This document shows positions 41,601 through 52,900 of a DNA stretch of 64,000 bases, piece by piece. Source of the stretch: Nilaparvata lugens (taxonomy: Eukaryota; Arthropoda; Insecta; Hemiptera; Delphacidae); assembly GCF_014356525.2 (NCBI RefSeq), contig NC_052511.1, forward strand, positions 5,185,016-5,249,015, in the 5' to 3' direction. The notes beneath the pieces are model-generated. The model was given only the letters and a program-made list of their open reading frames with translations. It was not told the origin of the DNA and ran no database searches. The translations under genes and the position numbers were made by a program. The first letter of the stretch is position 1. Each line of letters starts with the position of its first letter.

Positions 41601-44600
41601 TTTGTTCTCAAATGTAGAGTAAGAAAGTGGAAATCTTTTCGCCAAAGAATTGGTATATAGAGCGTAGTCGGAGCGGCAATTCATAGTTATAAATACTTTC
41701 GAGGTTATGACTTCTGATTCACTAAACTTGAAACACTGACTTGACTTTACTTCTTTAAAATCACCCAAACGTTGAAAAAAACTTGAATTCAAGTAAACCT
41801 GACCAATGTAAACCCCACTTTAGCACAATTCTATCTCATTTGTACGTTTAATTTTGCAATTTCAGAGCTACATGAAACAACTGCTGTCGGGCATCTATTT
41901 CTGTCACACACGGCGCATCCTGCACAGAGACCTGAAGCCACAAAACCTGCTGCTGGACGCACATGGCAACATAAAACTGGCCGACTTTGGGCTGGCGCGC
42001 ACTTTCGGCATTCCTCTGCGATCGTTCACACACGAGGTAGTCACCCTGTGGTACCGCGCGCCTGAGATACTACTCGGAGCAAGTGTGTACACGGCCTCGC
42101 TCGATTTGTGGAGTTTGGCAACCATTTTCGCCGAAATGGTGAGCGATTCTTTGTTTTGCTCATTAGCTGAGTTGCTCTTAGCGCAATGTTGTTGATTAAC
42201 CCATTAACCCTTGTGTAGTCGCGTGGGGTGTTCAAAACATCCCAGTTTTGTAAATTTCATTCATTTTCGATGTGGTGGTTAGCTAGCTAGCTCTTTGTCT
42301 CAGTACCTTCAAACTACACCTTTTTCAACTGTTGAAAAAGAAAGTATCAATTGTAATTGAGAATTATCATTTGTATTTAAGAAAATGCCAGAAGTAAATA
42401 AGAATAGTCAATATTGTATTTGAGAAGTCATTACTTGTAATTGAGAATAGTGAATTTCATTTGAGAAAGTATCATTTCAATTTGAGAACATACGACTTGA
42501 CGAGAAGTTGTCAGTTGTAATTAAGAAATGATTTTTAAAAAACCAGTACTTCCAGTAGGCCTACTTACATTTTTCATAACTGTACTCATATAAGATAATA
42601 TTATAATATATTTCATATTCCAATAAAACGTTTAGTTTCCGAAAAAAATTCAAGCTCCAAAATCCATTGAAGAATTGCCGAATTGTTTGATCAAGAGATT
42701 CAATTGATTAATGATAAAGTACAATTCACAAAATGTTTGTACACAAAAGTCACGTTGCCAATACATACATAGAAATGATACTCATTAATCATTCGTTAGC
42801 AGTACAGAGAAAATACTTTCACATTAAATAAGAAGACTAAGAAATTGACAAAAACCACAGATTTATTGAAAGTTAGAAAGACCGGTTTCGGTTGTTACAC
42901 CATTGTCAATCTCTGATAAACTAATGAGTCTGAGTGTATCAGAGATTGAAAATGGTGTAACAACCGAAACCGATCTTTCTAACTTTCAATAAATCTGTGG
43001 CTTTTGACAATTTCTTAGTCTTCTTACCACAATATCAACTTCTCAACTAAACAAAAAGTGGAAATACTTTCACCATTGAAAATATTAATTTGCCCCCATG
43101 CAAAGCCTATGGTAGTAATTGGAATACTGTGTATGTAGTACAGTATCCTTCCCTGCGCAAATCAAATCTGTACTGTAGGCTACAGAAGAGTCACGAAATG
43201 TCAATTGGAAAATTTTCAATTGATATCTTCTCATTTACATTTGACGGTTTCTCAAATACAATTCACTGCTCTCAATTACACGTGATGACTTCCCAAATAC
43301 AATTGACTATTCTCATCTACATCTGACATTCTCTCAATTATAAGTGACTATTCTCAAATACAATTATTAATACTTTCTCAAATACAGTTGGAAAAGGTGT
43401 ACCGTATATATATATTGATTAGTAGGACTATGTTATGTTTGAAGGGACGGATTCAAGGATGCAAAGGTTCAAAGAACCTCACACGTCAACCGAAGCTGAT
43501 TGTGTGTCCCAAGTACGTTGTTGGGCAAACCAATACCTGTGTCCTTTACAAGATCCAGAAGATATTTCCTTATACTAACATCCCACCTGGTTGCTTGCAG
43601 CCATACAGAGCCTTTCTCCTTGCCCCTGGTCTCTCGCAATCCTTTATGATTGCTGGCCATGATTTTTCTATGAATTTAACTGCGAAGAAAAATTTTGATG
43701 ATCTAAAAAATATTGAATGAAAAAGACTAAGAAATTGTCAAAAACAACAGATTTATTGATACTTAGTGACAGAATCCAAGGTCAGGGCAGTGGACTGTGA
43801 ATGATAGTTGGTATAAATACCTACAAATAAATCTTTGAATTCTGTGCATAAAAATACTGATAGCTTGAAGTGTGGTAAGTACGCCAATAAAAGACTAAAT
43901 GAATCAACAAGATAAGATTTAATAATAATAAGATAATAATAGGCAGATGGCCACATACAAAAAACAATTGTAAGAAGACTGAGTTGAAAAATCTTGGGAA
44001 AATTACAACATGTGATAAAACGTTAGAGAAATACAAAATTTAAATGAGATTAGGTCAATGACATTAATGACCATTGAAGCCTGACAATAATCGAAAAGGT
44101 AATATTAATGATACCTGAATTGCGAATATAGATTGAGTGCTATAATGAAAGTTATTGCTGCAAAGTTCAATCTTAATGATTTACAAAAGGAATAATAAAT
44201 GACAATAAGCTGTAAATAGTGCTCAACAAGTAGAATACATAAAAATATATGCGGCATAGGCCTTCAGTGATTTGAATGTCAAGATAGACATCGACAAAAC
44301 AATTAATAGGCGTCACTGGCCTTAAAATATCACTTAAGAGCTAAGGGTAGCTAATAAATACAATGTAAAGATTGTCCAGGTTAAATACAGGCGACATGGG
44401 CCTTCAATGAATTGAATGTCAAGATAGACATCAATTAGAACGATTAATAGGCGTCGGTGGCCTCAGTGAATTGAATGTCAAGATAGACATCAATAGAACG
44501 ATAAATAGGCGTCAGTGGCCTTAGATTGACACTTAAGAGCTAAGGGTAGCTAATAAATACAATGTAAAGATTGTCCAGGTTAAATACAGGCGACATGGGC

Positions 44601-46874
44601 CTTCAATGAATTGAATGTCAAGATAGACATCAATTAGAACGATTAATAGGCGTCGGTGGCCTCAGTGAATTGAATGTCAAGATAGACATCAATAGAACGA
44701 TATATAGGCGTCAGTGGCCTTAGATTGACACTTAAGAGCTAAGGGTAGCTAATAAATACAATGTAAAGATTGTCCAGGTTAAATACAGGCGACATGGGCC
44801 TTCAATGAATTGAATGTCAAGATAGACATCAATTAGAACGATTAATAGGCGTCGGTGGCCTCAGTGAATTGAATATCAAGATAGATATCAATAGAACGAT
44901 AAATAGGCGTCAGTGGCCTTAGATTGACACTTAAGAGCTAAGGGTAGCTAATAAATACAATGTAAAGATTGTCCAGGTTAAATACAGGCGACATGGGCCT
45001 TCAATGAATTGAATGTCAAGATAGACATCAATTAGAACGATTAATAGGCGTCGGTGGCCTCAGTGAATTGAATGTCAAGATAGACATCAATAGAACGATA
45101 AATAGGCGTCAGTGGCCTTAGATTGACACTTAAGAGCTAAGGGTAGCTAATAAATACAATGTAAAGATTGTCCAGGTTAAATACAGGCGACATGGGCCTT
45201 CAATGAATTGAATGTCAAGATAGACATCAATTAGAACGATTAATAGGCGTCAGTGGCCTCAGTGAATTGAATGTCAAGATAGACATCAATAGAACGATAA
45301 ATAGATTTTCAGTTGAAGCAAACCATGCAATTAAGTACTTACTAAAACCTATTATTGATATTCATTTTTTTTAGAATCTCGTACGGTAGTTGATTCTCTA
45401 ATCAATAGCTTATTCCCTTTTTATTGTTACTCAGTGAATTTTATTTCTATATAATATGCTCGTTCCAGCACTCAAACCAAATGTATCTATTCTACATTCC
45501 TTCCTCAAACCTTTGGTTTTGCTGGCAATGCTTGTAAGATTATTCTGGAAAAATCTTGTATTTATATTTACATCAAGAGTTATTTCTTGTAAATTATTTT
45601 GTATCATTGCAATTGAAACTTCATTTGATAATACAATATTTATTATAAAGTTTGTGTAAAATAAGCTTAGACTTGGCCCTCCATCCGAAGAAATTACAGG
45701 GTTGCCAAAATACGATCTTCCGACTACTTTTGCCAATTGGAAAAATAATTTCAATTATTTCTGAGAAACTTTCTCGCTTTCACCACCTACACACTTCTCG
45801 CCACCTTCTCGCTTTCACCCTTTTGGAACAAAAACGTTTCTAGCATGTCGAAAATTTCATGTTTTCTGCTCGAAATGTCTCGACATTAACATAATCATTA
45901 ATTAAAAAATAACTATAAGTCGGATATAAATTATCCAGACACCAACAGAAAGGAGACATTCTCCCCGTTAATTTTATATAAAATTATTACGCATTACGAC
46001 GCCCCATGATTCTGAGAGAAGTGATATTCAAAAGAAAAACAAATCTTCGCGATGTTTCCAATTTTATCATAAAAGTTAAATTTCCTTTTAACCCTTCAAC
46101 CCTGAAGCTTTTTTAGTACTACTAGGATATCGGGGATGATATTTCACATCCAATTCTGACGTTGAATTGGAAATTTGAGAAAGTTGCAATTTCACACGAT
46201 TTGGCAACCCTGTAATTTCTTGGGATGGAAGTCCAAGTCTCATTTTATTTTACACAAACTATAGTCGAATCGCAAGCCTCTATTTTCTGGATTATTTGTA
46301 TCACTGAAATTAAATCATGATTTGATTTGGTAATTTACAGTCGAATCGCAAGCCTCTTTTTCCTGGAGACTCCGAGATCGATCAGATATTCAGGATATTC
46401 AGAACGATGGGCACTCCTGATGAAACGACTTGGCCCGGAGTATCAAAGCTCAAGGATTACAAGCCGCTATTCCCCCGGTGGGACGCCCAGCAAATCCCCA
46501 AAATTGTTCCAAAACTCGACGAATATGGACGAGATTTATTCATGGTCAGTAGTATATTTTAGTCAGTATTTCATTCTTCCTTATTCAATTTATTAACAGA
46601 GTCACGAATCACAGTAGTTCTATATATATAAATACAAATTAGAAATCCAAGAACCTTTTTAAAATTGTTCAATCACGACATATTTCGGCTAATTTTAAAA
46701 GGGTACTTAGGTGTCTATTTTTTATTTATATTTAAGAGCAACCCTAAAGAAGAAAAGACAATTTGATAGGTCTATACAGTGTGATCGGGAAAGGACAACA
46801 CTATCTCTCTCCCGAATTTAATGATATTAAACTCTCTCTTCAGAGAGAATGAATTCTTATTTCTTCATAATAAT

Positions 46875-46933
<59 letters not shown>

Positions 46934-49900
46934 TCATCAATTCTCCCGAGCTTTGATGATTAAAATCATAGATTTATTTATCGTATGGCAGATACACAAC
47001 AAATATATAGCTAATGAGTTTCAAATGCCTAGATATACACTGTATATTTCCAAATTCTTTGAGATGTTGTGTAGTTTTCGGTTAGGAGAACATAAGGTTG
47101 TCTGACCGCCATCAATTGCTAGTCCATTTAGCGTTACCCAATGTGCACCATGGAGGCGAACTAGCATTACACATATTTAAGTTAAAAATCTGCTGAAAAA
47201 ATCTTGAAGTTAAAGAAGGTTAAAACTCAATTTTATATTCTCACAGATTTTTTTTCAAAATCATCTTCACCATTAAAATGTCCAAAATCGCTTCAAATTG
47301 TAATTTATCACATAAAACAATCCAAATATAGAATACTACTAATATAATGCGGAAAGATACTATAGATTAATGCATGTTGGTTACGGTAAGTAGTGTTATC
47401 TGATGGGCATGTTAAATTGTCGGTTCCGGCTGAAGTATGACAGTCGTAAGGCCCATTGACGGGCATAAATTACATTTTCAGGCGGTGGGACCTTCCCGCA
47501 AGGGACTCCCCACCAACAAAAGCCATACGAATTTACTTTTACTTTTTACTGTAAGTAGACTAGAGAAAATATAAAATAAGTAGATATCCCATGTGAAGCT
47601 GATTTTTGTTAACTCAAGCCGATTACTGTCTATTATTACCGTTTTTGAGCGAGTGAGAGTGTAAGAATGGCACAGTATAAGAGATTGCCAGCGTCACATA
47701 GCTTCACGGAAAATAACTACTAGGACTATCGGCTTGAGTTAACAGTGAAATTTGGAACATAAACGCCCTATAACATGATGTGCTCATGAGCATTTGCTCT
47801 GGGTTTATTCATATGGGCCAATATATGGTATTTCAAAACTAATTATCGTATCTTTTACATATTTTAATTGATTTTATTTAATTTTTTCACAGAAAATGAT
47901 CAAATACGATCCCAACCAAAGAATCAGTGCCAAATCTGCGTTGGCCCATCCTTTCTTCGACAATTGCGAGCTAAGGGTAGCTAATAAATACAATGTAAAG
48001 ATTGTCCAGGTTAAATACAGGCAACATGGGCCTTCAATGAATTGAATGTCAAGATAGACATCAATTAGAATGATTAATAGGCGTCGGTGGCCTCAGTGAA
48101 TTGAATGTCAAGATAGACATCAATAGAACGATAAATAGGCGTCAGTGGCCTTAGATTGACACTTAAGAGCTAAGGGTAGCTAATAAATACAATGTAAAGA
48201 TTGTCCAGGTTAAATACAGGCGACATGGGCCTTCAATGAATTGAATGTCTAGATAGACATCAATAGAACGATAAATAGGCATCAGTGGCCTTAGATTGAC
48301 ACTTAAGAGCTAAGGGTAGCTAATAAATACAATGTAAATATTGTCCAGGTTAAATACAGGCGACATGGGCCTTCAATGAATTGAATGTCAAGATAGACAT
48401 CAATTAGAACGATTAATAGGCGTCGGTGGCCTTAGTGAATTGAATGTCAAGATAGACATCAATAGAACGATAAATAAGCATCAGTGGCCTTAGTGAATTG
48501 AATGTCAAGATAGACATCAACAAAACAATTAAGTAATACATAAGTAAATGAAAATTGAATAGAACGATTTACGTAACCTGAATAAAATTTTGAAGAGGAG
48601 ATGCAGCCAGGCAGACAGGCAATGACTCCGTAATACCCACAGGAACAGGACATCAGCAAGCGATGATGTGATCTGGCCATGCGATGACAAGCATGGAAGC
48701 GTCCACCACAGCAGGCAAATCCCCCAGTGGAAATGAGAACAGGAGCAAGTAGAATTCCAAACGAATAATCCGACCTTCAAGTTGTGGAATTTTAGAATGA
48801 TTTCCGAACGGTAGAGATGATGAACTTGAAAGTTTGAGTTTCAAGAGGTGAAGCCAATCGTTAGAAGAATGGCAATTGAAGCCCACACGAGGTTGTGAAC
48901 TTGACAAAGTTTATCAGCGTAAATATGCGAAGAAATCGATGAATAGTTGAATCACAGTTGAAGAATAGAACAAACGAATTAATTTGCAGAAGTAATTCAC
49001 ACTTTAAAAACGTTCCGTAGATCAAATAAATAGCGATAAACGCCCACACGAGGTTGCAATTTTGACAAAGTTTATCAGAGTAAATAAGTGAAGAAATCTA
49101 TGAATAATTGAATCACAATTGAAGAATAGAACAAACGAATTAATTTGAAGAATAATTCACCTTTAAAAACGTTTCGTAGATCCGATGAATATGGATAAAA
49201 GGTTTAGACCGAAAGAAAGCGTAGATGCACTCTCGACTAGGAACCATTGCAAAAAGACACGGAAACCGCTAAATGCTCGTTGAAAAAAGGAACATGCCGG
49301 ATGTGTTAGAAACGTAAGCAACACGTTTACAGATGTTTGGTGAAAAAGTAACAAATATCTAGAAAGTAAGATGCCTAAAGACAAAATAAATTCCAAAAAA
49401 TCGAATAGTACAAATATTAAAATTGAAACGGTAAATAACACGACGAATAATACGAATAAAAGTATAGAAAACCAACTTGATTAAAGCAGTGGCAAGAACC
49501 GTGACTGTGACGTCACCGGTCAGCGCAGACGGACAAAATGACGACATGATGTCTACGTAGTAGCGGAACGAGTAACAAGTGGAACCGTTCCAATAAATGC
49601 TTTGTCAGATTTTACACTTAGAAAGACCGGTTTCGGTTATTACACCATTGTCAATCTCTGATAAGCTAAAACTAAATACAAGAGCAGCAGAATTTATACT
49701 AGTAGGCGAGTACTGCTATTGGTCAAGGGCATGAACGCCTGCCATTGGCCCAGCTAGACAGTCTCCTCCCATTCAACGGTGTGACAAAATGGCGGCTAAA
49801 TACTCTTGTATTTAGTTTTAGTTTATCAGAGATTGACAATGGTGTAATAACCGAAACCGGTCTTTCTAAGTATCAATAAATATGTGGTTTTTGACAATTT

Positions 49901-52900
49901 CTTAGTCTTTTTCATTCAATATGAATAATTACCACAATATCAACTTCTCAACTACACAAAAAGGGAAAAATCTAAAAAATACATTTCTTGAGGATAGGCT
50001 ATATGTGCAAATATATTTGGAGTGTTTCAAACACCCCACGTGACTAGTTATGTCACAAAAGGCTACTCGAGTACTTGAGGGTTGAATTGAATATAAGTTA
50101 TATTAGCCCAATGGCTGTTTTCTCACTTCACAGATAATAATTAATCTCCGTTGGTGCGGCTGAAATATGAGCTACAGACAAAAAAGGATATCATTACACA
50201 ATTTCTCGAACAACCAACTTATTTAAGAAATAAGAATGAAGACGTGTGTCGGTGTGTTGAGTTCTGAACAGGAACTGAATGGTGTCGCATCCATATGTTG
50301 GCCCAATGAGGGCCAATGTCGACCAGCGCCAGTGTGTGGATGGGTGGTTTGCCAACGCTGGCCTTGGACACTGGTTACATTGCAGGATGGGCCATGGACT
50401 GGGCCAACATGTGGATACGGCATGAAAGATTGAAGAAAACAAAATAGATTAACAATAAAAAGGAAGAATTGGGATTAAGAGCTGGACCAGCGGCTGGGCC
50501 AACATGTAGATACGGCATGAAAGGTTGAAGAAAACAAAATAGATTAACAATAAAGATAAGGAAGTGGGATTGAGAGATTAGCTGTTTCTCAAGTACCCGT
50601 ACCGATTGTCGGCCGACACTCAGAATTGTCCTCTGATTAGCTAATTCTCACCAACAGCTGATTCTCAGCCAATCGGAGGACAATTCTGAGTGTCGGCCGA
50701 CAATCGGTAAGTGTTAGGTGGGCCGTCCACTGGAACCTATTTCGTCCAAACTAGCATCGGCCGAAAACTACCGAACTCGTCCGAACGATCCCCCAAAAAA
50801 GAAAGGAATAGATACACGTTCATTGCAACAGGTTCATACGGCCGTCTCCGGCCGATCAATTTTTCGATCCGAATTGGATGGGATTTTCCGGCTCTATCCG
50901 GCGGAACTAACTAGTCGAGCTGAGACAACACAGTGTTCCTAACCTAAAATTGTTTCACAGTCTTGTTTGTTTTTGTTTTTTGAAGTTGTTACTATGGACA
51001 ATGAAAAGTTTATAAGTTTGGTTCAAGAGCATGTTCCATTGTGGGATATGCGAGACAAAAGATATCATCGTTGTGATGTTCAAAGGAATCTGTGGACAAA
51101 TATTGCTTAATAATGTATAACTAATTTAGTGGATATTTGTTGAAGGTAAGACTATTGTAATGAGTAACTAATTTAGTGGATATTTGTTTATTCAATTTTC
51201 AACATCTCAATATAATCATTGTTTATGAAAAGTTTTGGTGGGCTATGATAGTAGTTAATTCAATAATTGGCAACTAGACTGACATAAACGGTTCCAATGG
51301 ACGACCATATTCGACCGAATTAACGGCCGGTAGATTCGTCTGATCCAACGGCCAATCGGATCGGTTGAAAACGGTTCCAGTGGACGGTTACCCTAAAAAT
51401 GGCTTTTTGCTCAAAGATTATTTCCAGATTAAGCTCGTAAGGTCAAGTCTAAATTATCATTCACACGAAAAATTGATTTTCAGTTGAAGCAAACCATGTA
51501 ATTAAGTACTTACTAAAACCTATTATTGATATTCACTTTTTTTAGCATCTCGTACGGTTGATTCTCTAATCAATAGCTTATTCACTTCATTTGTTACTCA
51601 GTGAATTTTATTTCTATATAATATGCTCGTTCCAGCACTCAAACCAAATGTATCTATTCTACATTCCTTTCTCAAACCTTTGGTTTTGCTGGCAACCCCT
51701 GTAAGATTATTATGGAAAAATCTTGTATTTATATTAATATCAAGAGTTATTTCTTGTAAATTATTTTGTATCATTGCAATTGAAACTTCATTTGATAATA
51801 CAATATTTATTATAAAGTTTGTGTAAAATAAGTTGAGACTTGGCCCTCCATCCGAAGAAATTACAGGGTTGCCAAAATACGATCTTCCGACTACTTTTGC
51901 CAATTGGAAAAATAATTTCAATTATTTCTGAGAAACTTTCTCGCTTTCACCACCTACACACTTCTCGCCACCTTCTCGCTTTCACCCTTTTGGAACAAAA
52001 ACGTTTCTAGCATGTCGAAAATTTCATGTTTTCTGCTCGAAATGTCTCTACATTAACATAATCATTAATTAAAAAATAACTATAAGTCGGATATAAATGA
52101 TCCATACACCAACAGAAAGGAGACATTCTCCCCGTTAATTTTATATAAAATTATTACGCATTACGACGCCCCATGATTCTGAGAGAAGTGATATTCAAAA
52201 GAAAAACAAATCTTCGCGATGTTTCCAATTTTATCATAAAAGTTAAATTTTCTTTTAATCCTTCAATCCTGAAGCTTTTTTAGTACTACTAGGATATCGG
52301 GGATGATATTTCACATCCAATTCTGACGTTGAATTGGAAATTTGAGAAAGTTGCAATTTCACACGATTTGGAAACCCTGTAATTTCTTGGGATGGAGGGC
52401 CAAGTCTCGACTTATTTTACACAAACTATAGTCGAACCGCAAGCCTCTATTTCCTGGATGATTTGTATCACTGAAATTAGATCATGATTTGATTTGATAA
52501 TTTGCAGTCGAATCGCAAGCCTGTATGTTCCCTGGATAATTTGTATCACTGAAATTAAATCATGATTTGATTTGATAATTTACAGTCGAATCGCAAGCCT
52601 CTTTTTCCTGGAGACTCCGAGATCGATCAGATATTCAGGATATTCAGAACGATGGGCACTCCTGATGAAACGACATGGCCTGGAGTATCAAAGCTCAAGG
52701 ATTACAAGCCGCTATTCCCCCGGTGGGACGCCCAGCAAATCCCCAAAATTGTTCCGAAACTCGACGAATATGGACGAGATTTATTTATGGTCAGTAGTAT
52801 ATTTTTGTCAGTATTTCATTCTTCCTTATTCAATTTATTAACAGAGTCACGAATCACAGTAGGTCTACATATAAATACAAATTAGAAATACAATAACCTT

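Larger units (their letters stand above)
45303..47970 (+). repeat. Left copy of a Cdk2 segment (intron 3 to exon 5)
   Basis: TTTTCAGTTGAAGCAAACCA begins a segment that matches 51477 onward. The match covers a 617-bp inverted-repeat element, exon 4, a CT microsatellite (expanded here, 46875-46933), an M2 remnant and exon 5, stopping at GACAATTGCGAG. It is shorter than the right copy because later insertions and deletions differ. Confidence 0.9.
43714..49922. other. Composite segment flanked by inverted M10 ends
   Basis: The left boundary has TTGAATGAAAAAGACTAAGA and TTTATTGATACTTAG (43714-43767); the right has CTAAGTATCAATAAATA and CTTAGTCTTTTTCATTCAA. Between them are unique DNA, satellite array 1, the duplicated Cdk2 segment, satellite array 2, more unique DNA and a full M10 fold-back (49612-49922). 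Whether this moves as a unit is unknown. Confidence 0.45.

Noticed and set aside
43388..43720. 110-codon frame before the M10 end
   Set aside because: The first part lies in the minisatellite arm, and the last part runs into M10. The middle ([17 protein letters not shown]) resembles no family I know, so it is not called as a gene.
44262..45302. CRISPR-like regular array
   Set aside because: The spacing is regular, but the entire 199-bp unit is repeated with no unique spacers, in an animal genome. It is a satellite.
45431..45754. Antisense 107-codon frame conserved in both Cdk2 copies
   Set aside because: It overlaps an inverted-repeat element. The two copies differ mostly by amino acid-changing substitutions (Ser/Asn, Gln/His, Ser/Gly), so no protein constraint is seen.
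46875..46933. CT microsatellite as a regulatory GAGA site
   Set aside because: It is short (16-20 bp) in the right copy and expanded only in the left; simple slippage explains it.
48459..49547. Several overlapping antisense frames of 60-92 codons
   Set aside because: They have hydrophobic, low-complexity translations from AT-rich DNA with an internal tandem pair. No domain or splice structure was found.
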